The notes beneath the pieces were generated by a model. The model ran no database searches and had not been told where the DNA came from. It was given only the letters and a program-made list of their open reading frames with translations. Below, one piece after another: positions 7,646 through 15,807 of a stretch of DNA of 64,000 bases (positions within the stretch are counted from its first letter, which is position 1; every line of letters begins with the position of its first letter). Location of the stretch: NCBI GenBank assembly GCA_000818945.1, contig KN805370.1, forward strand, positions 260,111-324,110. The letters run 5' to 3'. The position numbers and the translations under genes are program-made. The DNA comes from Schizochytrium sp. CCTCC M209059. Taxonomy: Eukaryota; Sar; Bigyra; Thraustochytrida; Thraustochytriidae.

Positions 7646-10612
7646 CTATTCGGGAAAGAAGAGCTTTGCGATGGAAGGATCCTCCGCCTTGCTTACTGTA
7701 GCCTGAACAACTGCACGCTGCGACTTGGACAGGAACTTGATCGTGGTTGCAAATCGGGGAATAGTTGCGAGCGCACGCAAAATGTTCTGAGCAACATCCA
7801 TCTCCTTCGGGATGAGCTCGAGATCAATAGCGCTCACCATCTCCATCAGCGTGTCGTCTTCGAGCTCGACGCGAAAAATCTTGGCATATTGAGTCGAAGG
7901 AATTGCAGCCAGGTAAGCGGCGCGCTCGCTTGCGGTCAAAGAGCGCCATACACGTTGGAACTCATAGCCAGACGCAGGGACGGAAAAGGCAGGTCTTCCT
8001 TTGGCAGAGGTCTTGGCCGCAGCGCGAGCATGCGCGCGCTTGGCCAGCTCCTCTGCTTCAGCCTGCTTTGCACGGCGCTCTTCGATACGCTTCTTTTCGG
8101 TGTCCATGCGCTGCAACTTTTGCACCTGGCTTATCTCCGCCTGAACCCGGCTGTTACAGGGTTCAGTCTCAAGAATGCCTTGCAGATCTGTCAGCGCACC
8201 CTCGAGATTATGCAAAGCCTTTTTGGCCAGAGCGCGTCGGTAGAGAAGCTTGGCATAAATTTTGTCGCTCTTGCTGGCGCGGTTGAGAGCCTTTGTAGCG
8301 GCATCTGCTGCTTGCTGATACTCGTCTTGCTGCAAGCAAACCATGGCAATGTTGGCGAGAACAGAAACATTGGTTCCATCCAGGTCGAGGCATTGTTGGT
8401 ATTTGCGAAGGGCGCCCTCCAGGTCACCCATTTTAAAAAGATCATTCCCCTTGGCCTTGATCTGCTCCAGAGTCTCTTCGGCGCTCAGCACAGGGGGTTT
8501 CACCGGCACTGTTGCTGGGTCAGAAGTGGCTTTGGCGGATGCTACTGGTGCTGCTTTTGCTGTTGCAGATGGTAAAGACGGCGCAGCGGTATTCACATCG
8601 ATTGAAGACGGCGCGGCAGGAGTGGCAGGGGGGGCAGGGGGGACGGGCGGGGACGATTTCGTGCTAGCGCTTGCGCTGTTGAGCTTTGCCATAAGGGCTG
8701 CAATGCGATCGCCGGCCTCGGCGCGCTCTGGTTCGAGTCGAAGAATCTGACACATGTCTTGCAAAGCGTCCTCAAAGCGCCCAAGTTCCTCGAGGGCGAC
8801 ACCACGGCGAAAGAGTGCCTTAATATTGTCCTTTTGGAGCTCAAGAATGCCGTCGCAAATCTGAACAACTTCGTTCCAGCGCTCGAGCTCCTTGTTGCAG
8901 ACAGCCATATTGCCAAGACAGTTACAGAGATCCTGCTGGGAAGACGCGCGCGACGTCTCAATCCCTTCTTGAGCAGACGCACGAAGGGTTTCGCACGCGC
9001 GTGAAAACCATGCGAGAGCGTTGCGAAAATCCTTCTTGGCAAACATTTCCGCGCCACGTCGTTTCGCCTCAACCCAATCGTCGACCTGGGCGGCGGTGTC
9101 AATGAGCACGTACTCCTCTTCTGGGGACGGGGGCTCGCTCTCGGACGCTCCGGGCCCTTTTACACTCTCTTGGAGGCTAGACTCGCTCTGCTGCTGCTGC
9201 TGCTGCTGCTGCTCATTCTTGCCCTCTTGGGATTTGAGGCCATCATTGACCTTGGCGTTGGCCTCAACGTCGATCTTGGCCTCGCTCTCGTCGTCTTCGG
9301 AGTCCGAGTCCGAGTCCGAGTCTTCCGAGTCCGAGTCCTCCATGATCATCAGTTTCTTGAAGGTCTCAGGCTTTTTATTGCCACCCTCACCATCTCGAGC
9401 CGGTGCACCGGGACGCTCGGCGCCGATGCCACCAACTTTGTTGTACATTTTGCGAGACTCGGCGAGAAGCCCGTTGAGCTTGGTATTGCGCGGTTCATGC
9501 TGGAGTGCCTCTTCAAAGTCGTCGATGGCATCGAGGTATTTGCCGCGGCGATGACGCGCCATGCCGCGACGAATATAGGCTTTGGTGAAACTCGCGTCAA
9601 TTTCCAGTGCCGCGTCGCAGTCGCGCTCTGCCTCTGCCCATCGCTCGAGTTTGAGAAGTGCCATGGCTCGGTTGGCGAAGGGGCGCGCGTCAGTATGGTG
9701 TGGAGGCATGAGAAGCACGCACCGTGAATAGTGGCGTAGAGACGCCTCGAACTCGAGGGCACGGAAACACTCGTTGCCCTTTTCGCGCTCGCGGTCCGCG
9801 TGAAAAGTGCGCTGGTCGGCCGACATGTCTTCGAGATTCTCTGGTAATCCCAGTTGCGCACGGCTTCGCTCCGCGCGTTTTTGCCGTTCGTCGATGGCTG
9901 CTTGCCTCGCTGCAATCTTCTCCGCCTTGCGCGCGGCTTCAGCCTGGTCTTCTTCGTCGATGCGCTTGAGCTCATTCTCGACATCGTACTTATCCCAGGC
10001 GCGAAAGTCGTAGCCCGAGATGCGCTCCTGGCGACGGCGCTCCTCTTCCTTGACTTCATCTGGGGTGCGGTGCGAAATCATCGTTTTGGGGCCGCTTTGG
10101 GCCTCGACTTCGGCGCCGCTCGTTCCTCGCACAGGAGGGAGCGAGCGCTCTTTGTGCGGTGCAGGCCTAGTGGAGCTTTCGTTTGCGACATCGAAGATTG
10201 CTTCAGGCCCATTTTCGGTTTCAACGCGCGACATCGGCGAGCGGGCGTCGCCGTTTTCTCCCCGGAGAGAGGCATCGCGCTGTGTGATGGACTCTAGAAA
10301 ACAAGCGAGGTCTGATGTAGCCCGTTGCTTGTCCTGATCCGAGGGCTCCGTGTGCTGTGCCACGTAGAGAGTGCGCTCTTTGGCGGACATGCACTCGACC
10401 ATTTTCTTTTCACAGGCTCTTTCTAGCTCGTACCAGCGCCCTTCCTTGCCCGACTGCAGGACGCGCAGGATGTCGCGCAATTCGTCGGCGTCCTTGCACT
10501 TTTCAATATACCCGTAGTCCAGGTGCTCCACGGGAACGTCCGGAAGCGCCTCTTCGGGCTCTTGCGCGTTTTTTTGGCTCTTGCCAGCGGACTGCGCGAG
10601 GGCTTGCATCAT
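7646..10612 (-). CDS. SPAG1: SPAG1-like dynein axonemal assembly factor (TPR + RPAP3_C)
   Basis: 988 residues from tandem ATGs. The domain order matches SPAG1/DNAAF13. First comes an N-terminal block (about 25-60) VPVEHLDYGYIEKCKDADEL. Next is an AWDKYDVENELKRIDEE motif near 205. TPR block 1 lies at about 267-382, TPR block 2 at about 515-650, a Pro/Ala linker follows, TPR block 3 lies at about 705-835, and a C-terminal RPAP3_C domain lies at about 868-985 (starts ASGYEFQRVWRSL). SPAG1 works with HSP90/HSP70 and R2TP-type complexes in the cytosol to pre-assemble outer and inner dynein arms. It therefore predicts a motile flagellated stage. A polyglutamine run (near 470) and a Ser/Asp run come from CAG and GAGTCC microsatellites. 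It is divergent from the bifunctional enzyme. Confidence 0.9.
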   Translation of the reverse strand: MMQALAQSAGKSQKNAQEPEEALPDVPVEHLDYGYIEKCKDADELRDILRVLQSGKEGRWYELERACEKKMVECMSAKERTLYVAQHTEPSDQDKQRATSDLACFLESITQRDASLRGENGDARSPMSRVETENGPEAIFDVANESSTRPAPHKERSLPPVRGTSGAEVEAQSGPKTMISHRTPDEVKEEERRRQERISGYDFRAWDKYDVENELKRIDEEDQAEAARKAEKIAARQAAIDERQKRAERSRAQLGLPENLEDMSADQRTFHADREREKGNECFRALEFEASLRHYSRCVLLMPPHHTDARPFANRAMALLKLERWAEAERDCDAALEIDASFTKAYIRRGMARHRRGKYLDAIDDFEEALQHEPRNTKLNGLLAESRKMYNKVGGIGAERPGAPARDGEGGNKKPETFKKLMIMEDSDSEDSDSDSDSEDDESEAKIDVEANAKVNDGLKSQEGKNEQQQQQQQQSESSLQESVKGPGASESEPPSPEEEYVLIDTAAQVDDWVEAKRRGAEMFAKKDFRNALAWFSRACETLRASAQEGIETSRASSQQDLCNCLGNMAVCNKELERWNEVVQICDGILELQKDNIKALFRRGVALEELGRFEDALQDMCQILRLEPERAEAGDRIAALMAKLNSASASTKSSPPVPPAPPATPAAPSSIDVNTAAPSLPSATAKAAPVASAKATSDPATVPVKPPVLSAEETLEQIKAKGNDLFKMGDLEGALRKYQQCLDLDGTNVSVLANIAMVCLQQDEYQQAADAATKALNRASKSDKIYAKLLYRRALAKKALHNLEGALTDLQGILETEPCNSRVQAEISQVQKLQRMDTEKKRIEERRAKQAEAEELAKRAHARAAAKTSAKGRPAFSVPASGYEFQRVWRSLTASERAAYLAAIPSTQYAKIFRVELEDDTLMEMVSAIDLELIPKEMDVAQNILRALATIPRFATTIKFLSKSQRAVVQATVSKAEDPSIAKLFFPE
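9189..9345. repeat. CTG and GAGTCC microsatellites inside SPAG1
   Basis: (CTG)n at about 9190-9213 gives the polyglutamine run on the minus strand. GAGTCC units at about 9300-9342 give a Ser-Asp/Glu run. Both keep the reading frame open. Confidence 0.85.
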
Positions 10613-11142
10613 CGTTCTGCTCCTTCTCCCGTCCGTTGCTCCGTCGACTCAGGCCGAGGGCCACGCCGGTCTCGTTGGCTCCCGCGAACAGTCGGAGGTC
10701 TGACTACCTGCTCCCCAGGTTCGGCTTTCCGTGTCTGCATGCGCTGGCGAGAGGGCTCTGGAACACTCGCGAAGCCCTCCGTCCAAGGCAAGCAAGCAAA
10801 GCAAGGGTCCCGTCTTCCGGCCGTTGACGCAGACCGCTCCGAGCTCGCGTCCTCCCTGCTATGCTAATAAAAAGCAGGCGCGCCGCGGCCCAGCTCGCGT
10901 ATGTGCGTTAGCCCGCTTTCTGCTCGGCGAGCAAAGCAACTGGGCCACATTACAAGGGCCGATCGATGGATGGGAGCGATGGCTAGCGTCCCTTTTTCTG
11001 AGTCTTCTTCAAGATGATGGGGAAGCTCGCTCGCGCCTTGGAGAACTTCGGAAGGGACTTGCTGGCGGCCATTTTTGTCTCTTGCCCAGCTCTGCTGTGC
11101 TCGCGGGGGCCATGTGCAAAAGCAAGCAAAAGCAAATCACCA

Positions 11143-11222
11143 CCGCGATGCGATGTGCTGCAATGCGATGTGCTGCAATGCGATGTGATGTGATGCGATG
11201 CGATGCGATGCGATGCGATGCG
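11143..11222. repeat. GCGATG / GTGCTGCAAT tandem repeat
   Basis: Three short units containing GCGATGTGCTGCAAT-like sequence pass into seven or more GCGAT/GTGAT pentamers. It is non-coding on both strands in any credible gene. Confidence 0.8.
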
Positions 11223-11315
11223 CATGACGAGGGCACGAGGGCCCGTCTTGCGGCCGCTCCGGTAGTGCGACTTATAACAATAGCTGAGGTCGACCTGAGC
11301 TTGGTGACACGCCTG

Positions 11316-11339
11316 GTACGTACGTACGTACGTACGTAC
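11316..11339. repeat. (ACGT)6 self-complementary repeat
   Basis: Six uninterrupted GTAC/ACGT tetramers. Every register is palindromic, so the tract could form a cruciform or bind dimeric factors. It lies about 245 bases before the enzyme ATG. Confidence 0.9.
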
Positions 11340-11400
11340 ACGGGCTGAGCGGACTGACAAAGAGCGCACCTGGTACGATATCGCGGCAGTACTGACGCAC

Positions 11401-11424
11401 AGAGTCGAGTCGAGTCGAGTCGAA
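11401..11424. repeat. (GAGTC)n pentamer repeat
   Basis: Four to five GAGTC units. A closely related TCGAA pentamer array occurs downstream of RPN2 at 21437-21469. Confidence 0.85.
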
Positions 11425-11582
11425 TTGACAGTGAGTTGCAGATTACAAACTCCATTACACGGGATCTTGGCTCGAGACGGCGGCGACGAGCAGCAGCAGG
11501 CAGCGGAGAAGAGCAGCAAGAAGGGAGCGGCGCAGCAGGAGCTGCTGCCTCAACGTCGGGACGCACGCACGTTGCGGAGAGG

Positions 11583-13751
11583 ATGTCCAAGTACGCGTTG
11601 AAGCAGGGTGTGGCGATTGTGACGGCGAGCAACCCGCCCGTGAACGGGTTGAGCCGCGCAGTGCGCCAGGGTCTCGTGCAAGGGCTCAAGCAAGCGCAGC
11701 AAGATGGCGCCAAGTCGGTGGTGATTCTGGGCGAGGGTGCAACCTTCCCCGCGGGTGCCGACATCAAAGAGTTCGCCAGCGGCGCCTGGAACGATGATCC
11801 AGACCTGAATCAGGTCTTTGCGCAGCTCGACGCCTCCGACATCCCCGTTGTGGCCGCCATTCATGGCAATGCGCTCGGTGGGGGCCTCGAGACCGCGCTC
11901 TCGTGCAACTACCGCGTGGCGCTCTCGAGCGCCAAGGTCGGACTTCCCGAGGTCCACCTCGGAATCCTGCCCGGAGCTGGTGGAACTCAGCGTCTTCCAC
12001 GCGTAGTCGGTGTCGAGCAGGCGCTCGAATTGATTGGAACCGGCAAGCCCATCGGGGCGTCGGCAGCGCACAAGCTCGGGATCGTCGACGAAATTATCGA
12101 GGGTAAGACGGCAGACGATCTTTTGGCGGGCGCCATCAAGTTCGCCGAGTCCGTTTCTGACAAGAAACCCGTGCCGCGCATCTCGGAGCGCACCGTCGAA
12201 CCTGTGGACGACGACGTCTACTCCAGCGCGCGCGTCAAGTTCGCCAAAATCGCGCGCGGCCAGGAGGCGCCCCAAAAGATTGTTGATGCCGTGCGTGCAG
12301 CCGTAGAGAGCGCACGCTTCGACGTCGGTCTCAAGGAGGAGGCCCGCCTTTTTCAGGAACTCATGGATGGCTCACAATCCAAGGCCATGCAGTACATGTT
12401 CTTTGCCGAGCGGTCCTGCAACAAGGTTCCCGGCATTGACAGCAAAAAGGCTCTCGAGGTGAAGCACGTCGGTGTTATTGGCGGCGGAACCATGGGCCGT
12501 GGCATTGCCATGTGCTTTGCCAATAAAGGCATTCGCGTGACACTTTCCGAGACTTCAGAGGAGGCCCTGCAGGGCGCCAAGGACGCGATTGAAGGCCTTT
12601 ACAAGAAAAGCTCGGCCTTTCGCTCGGGCCGCATGTCTGAAGCAGATGTCGCGGCGCGTATGGAGCTCATCGAAGGTACGACAGACCCCGAGTACAAGGC
12701 ACTTGCAGAGTGCGACGCAGTGGTTGAGGCCGTCTTTGAGAACCTCGACCTCAAGAAGAAGATCTTTGGCCAGCTGGGTAAGATCTGCAAAGAATCCGCA
12801 CTCCTCGCTTCGAACACATCGTATCTGGACATTGATGAGATTGCACAAGCCTCCGGCCGCCCGGAAATGTTCTTGGGAATGCACTTTTTCAGTCCTGCCA
12901 ACGTGATGCCGGCTCTTGAGAACGTCCGCGGTTCCGCCTCGAGCGAAGTGGCCATCGCGACTGCTATGAGCATGGGCAAGCGTATTGGAAAGACGACCAT
13001 GTTGGCCGGCAACTGCTTTGGTTTCATCGGCAACCGCATGTTTGAGCCTTACACGCAGGCGGCCATTGGCCTCGTCGAGGAAGGAGCTCTGCCCTCGCAG
13101 GTGGATCGCGTTCTTGGCCCGCAGCCGGGAATGTTCGGTATGGCCATGGGCCCGCTCGCCGTTCTCGATCTTGCTGGCAACGACATTGGTCAGCGCATTC
13201 GCGCCGAGTCGTATTACCCCCACACTGCCGAAAATGTCAAGGGCGCCCGCGGTGCTACGTGGATGAAGTTGGCCGATGGTCTCTGCGACATGGGCCGTCT
13301 TGGACAAAAGACTGGCGCGGGATGGTACAAGTATGAGGGTCGCTCTGCCTCGGACGACGAGGCGGTCAACAAGCTCTGTGACGAGCATCGCGAAAATTTT
13401 GGAATTCCCAAACGATCGAACATTTCGGACCAGGAGATTCTTGAGCGCGTCCTTTACCCGATGATTAATGAGGGCTTTCGCATCCTTGAAGAGGATATTG
13501 CCTCGCGGCCTTCGGACATTGACGTACTCTATAATGCAGGCTATGGTTTCCCGCGTTACCGTGGTGGCCCAATGTTCTACGCTGACCTCGTCGGTCTCGA
13601 TACCGTGCGAGACGGTCTTTTGCGGATCCACGATGCCAACCCGGAGCTCCCGCATTGGCATTTTCAGCCTGCTCAGCTTCTCGAAGATCTTGTGGCCTCC
13701 AGGACCACTCTTGCGGAGCATTGGATTCAGCGTCTCAAGTCCGCCAAATAG
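11583..13751 (+). CDS. EHHADH: peroxisomal-type bifunctional enoyl-CoA hydratase / 3-hydroxyacyl-CoA dehydrogenase
   Basis: 722 residues from the first in-frame ATG, exactly the length of rat MFE-1. The hydratase/isomerase half has GADIKEF near 60, GNALGGGLETALSC with the first catalytic Glu near 103, and GLPEVHLGILPGAGGTQRLP with the second catalytic Glu near 123. The dehydrogenase half has the NAD motif VGVIGGGTMGRGIAMCF near 297-313, HFFSPANVM near 437 and GNCFGFIGNRM near 480, followed by the duplicated C-terminal dehydrogenase domain. It catalyses hydration of trans-2-enoyl-CoA and oxidation of (S)-3-hydroxyacyl-CoA in beta-oxidation. The C-terminus is KSAK, not a canonical SKL-type PTS1, so peroxisomal location is not shown by sequence. 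The open frame extends 49 residues upstream, but only to a TTG. Confidence 0.93.
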   Translation: MSKYALKQGVAIVTASNPPVNGLSRAVRQGLVQGLKQAQQDGAKSVVILGEGATFPAGADIKEFASGAWNDDPDLNQVFAQLDASDIPVVAAIHGNALGGGLETALSCNYRVALSSAKVGLPEVHLGILPGAGGTQRLPRVVGVEQALELIGTGKPIGASAAHKLGIVDEIIEGKTADDLLAGAIKFAESVSDKKPVPRISERTVEPVDDDVYSSARVKFAKIARGQEAPQKIVDAVRAAVESARFDVGLKEEARLFQELMDGSQSKAMQYMFFAERSCNKVPGIDSKKALEVKHVGVIGGGTMGRGIAMCFANKGIRVTLSETSEEALQGAKDAIEGLYKKSSAFRSGRMSEADVAARMELIEGTTDPEYKALAECDAVVEAVFENLDLKKKIFGQLGKICKESALLASNTSYLDIDEIAQASGRPEMFLGMHFFSPANVMPALENVRGSASSEVAIATAMSMGKRIGKTTMLAGNCFGFIGNRMFEPYTQAAIGLVEEGALPSQVDRVLGPQPGMFGMAMGPLAVLDLAGNDIGQRIRAESYYPHTAENVKGARGATWMKLADGLCDMGRLGQKTGAGWYKYEGRSASDDEAVNKLCDEHRENFGIPKRSNISDQEILERVLYPMINEGFRILEEDIASRPSDIDVLYNAGYGFPRYRGGPMFYADLVGLDTVRDGLLRIHDANPELPHWHFQPAQLLEDLVASRTTLAEHWIQRLKSAK

Positions 13752-14326
13752 GTCTAGGTAGTCTAGAAGAAAAATCTGAAAAGGAAAAAATAATGCACTG
13801 CTCTTCACTTATTTAAGCTTTTTGTCGTCAAGTCGTTCTCACTGAAAAATAGATGATGCTTTCGTTGTGCGTGCTATGCCAGACAAGAAAAGCGATATTT
13901 TCTTCAACAGCTAGTAGTCGAGGTGGAAATGCAAGCAAAGAACGTCGGTAGTGAAAGAGAGCTTGTGATACTCGCCACCATTGCCACTGCTAATCACAAT
14001 TAGGCATTTGATCCTAGCCTGTCACTGTCACGGTGTCATGACAACAACATTTACATTTGGGTGATGCAAATTAAACACTAAAAAAAAAAAAACATCAACT
14101 TGCATCGACTTGCATCGAAAGAAGAGAGAGAGAGAGAGAGCCAGCAAGGTAGCTTGCGCGCTCGGGCGCCCAAGAGCGAAAGAGTCTCGACAGGCCCTGG
14201 CCATCGCGCCGCCTTGATTCGCCTGACTTACTGCTAGGTCGAGGCACAAAAGGCAAACGTGATTGAGGTGCTGAGCCGGCTGAGGAGAGCGCCACGCGTG
14301 GTCCCGACCTGCCGTAGACCGCCGCC
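13752..14326. other. spacer with promoter of the downstream membrane protein
   Basis: 575 bases. It contains an A12 run near 14080, a duplicated ACTTGCATCGA and a (GA)n tract (14124-14140). No gene was seen. It probably contains the 3' UTR of the enzyme and the promoter of the next gene, whose ATG has a strong GCCGCC context. Confidence 0.5.
14124..14140. repeat. (GA)n dinucleotide repeat
   Basis: About eight GA units, roughly 190 bases upstream of the membrane-protein start. Confidence 0.85.
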
Positions 14327-15529
14327 ATGAACCCCACGTGGAACTCGCTAACGCTGCTGCTGACGAGCACAGTGTTACTGCTCGTGACCTGGATGGCGGC
14401 GACGCAGCGGCTCGCGGGCGTGGGCAGCAGCGATGACCCGCTGTTGGCGATGCTCGTTAATTTTGTTGGTGTCCTCTTGGCTTTGAGTGGCGTGCTCCTC
14501 TTCACGGTCATTACGGTCATCACTGACACGGTCTCCCGAGCGTGGTGCACCTGCCATGGTTTCGTCCTCTTGTTCTTTACGCTCATGAGTGGCACTTTGC
14601 TCCTCTTGCTTGCGATGTCAACATGGTCACTCCTCTATCGAGGCGTGCGGCTTGAGTCGCAGGTTTGTGGCGTGCGGCGGGCTGCAGCACTTGCTGCAGG
14701 AATAGCCCTCGGGCCCACGCTCCTGAGCGCCATTGTGGGCGAATTCGAGCAGCGTACGCTCTTTTGCTTCATGTACAAGCCGCCTGTGGCTGCGCTCATC
14801 CTCTTTGAGGTCCCCATGCTTTTACTCGCCGTGCTCAGCACCTTCTTTTCCGTCTGGACAGCCATGATCATCCTCTTGCGCCGCCAGTCGCTCACGCCAC
14901 CATCCCTCTTCCCCGCAAGCTTTCAGACGGCTGAATCTGTTGCTAAATTAGACTCGGATGAAACTCCCTCCGAACCTGGGGTTCTCTCACGACGCTCGCA
15001 AGAGGCGGTGAGCGAAGCGGACGTCACCACGCAAAGCAAGGGAAAGTTATCCTCGAGTTTTGATGAGGATGACGAAGGCGAGTTTCGTTTTTTGCATGCG
15101 CCCGATTACGAACATGCAATGCACAAGGCGCTTGGCAAGTTCCAGTTTCAGACCAAGCTCGTCACCATGCTCGTCGTCTTGTCACTCTCAGGTTTGGTCG
15201 GTATCATTATTGAAATGATTGACTCAGCCAACTGGGCCGGTCAGCACTTTGATGATGGCACCTACTATCAGGGACAGAGTGCATCACACGTCGCCTCGGC
15301 GGCCAAAAGCAGTGCCGTTGCTGCAACGTCCGGCTCTGGCCCCGGCCCCGCGTCTACTGCGCAAGAGCCAGCGGTGGTTTCTGCGCAGTCTGCCGCGAAC
15401 ATGAATGAAAGTTTTCACGAGTCCGAAACGGGTTGGGCCATCGTGTATCTGTCCATGTGCGGTGCCCTAGTATTTGCTCTCTTGGCCACAGGGCCCGGAC
15501 TCTGGGAGGTACGTAGCCACTATTGGTGA
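14327..15529 (+). CDS. orphan multi-spanning membrane protein, probably seven spans
   Basis: 400 residues with a Kozak-like GCCGCCATG. Hydrophobic segments lie at about 6-24, 40-66, 76-100, 117-136, 153-178, 281-301 and 370-392. This fits seven membrane helices, with a long charged loop (about 185-275, Ser/Glu/Asp-rich) between spans five and six and an Ala/Ser/Gly-rich loop between six and seven. I do not recognise the family. The seven-span layout is compatible with a GPCR-like receptor, but no diagnostic motif is visible. The last codons include GAG followed by GTACGT, a good splice donor, so the final six residues could be intronic. No convincing downstream exon was found. Confidence 0.7.
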   Translation: MNPTWNSLTLLLTSTVLLLVTWMAATQRLAGVGSSDDPLLAMLVNFVGVLLALSGVLLFTVITVITDTVSRAWCTCHGFVLLFFTLMSGTLLLLLAMSTWSLLYRGVRLESQVCGVRRAAALAAGIALGPTLLSAIVGEFEQRTLFCFMYKPPVAALILFEVPMLLLAVLSTFFSVWTAMIILLRRQSLTPPSLFPASFQTAESVAKLDSDETPSEPGVLSRRSQEAVSEADVTTQSKGKLSSSFDEDDEGEFRFLHAPDYEHAMHKALGKFQFQTKLVTMLVVLSLSGLVGIIIEMIDSANWAGQHFDDGTYYQGQSASHVASAAKSSAVAATSGSGPGPASTAQEPAVVSAQSAANMNESFHESETGWAIVYLSMCGALVFALLATGPGLWEVRSHYW

Positions 15530-15807
15530 ACAAAGGAGTTTCTCACCCACGCGCGCGCCACAAAAAAACACATGCACGACGACGACGACGATATCAAGAA
15601 CAACAACAACAACACCAATAATGTCAAGAACGACAACTACAGAGTACCTGCTGCGAACAGTGGACGCTGGTCTTTCAGTGTTTATTTATGCTTCAGAACA
15701 TATGCATGCACACGTGACTTTAAGGAGAGGACATCTCGCCACAGTTTTAACTCGTGTCTGCAAGGCATCCTGCCCTGTCATAAATTTGTCGGAAACGCTA
15801 TGCTACG

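Larger units (their letters stand above)
10613..11582. promoter_or_regulatory. divergent promoter region SPAG1 / bifunctional enzyme
   Basis: About 970 bases between two outward-facing ATG codons, with no convincing gene. It contains three distinct simple repeats (about 11143-11222, 11316-11339, 11401-11424) clustered in the 440 bases before the enzyme start. The open frame of the enzyme extends back to 11436, but only through a TTG. Confidence 0.5.

Noticed and set aside
11436..11582. N-terminal extension of the bifunctional enzyme
   Set aside because: The frame begins with TTG, and the ATG at 11583 gives exactly the family length.
12555..13808. 417-codon minus-strand frame over the bifunctional enzyme
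   Set aside because: Antisense shadow of conserved dehydrogenase domains.
15530..15807. Second exon for the orphan seven-span protein
   Set aside because: Joining GAG/GTACGT to the only nearby acceptor gives a short meaningless tail.
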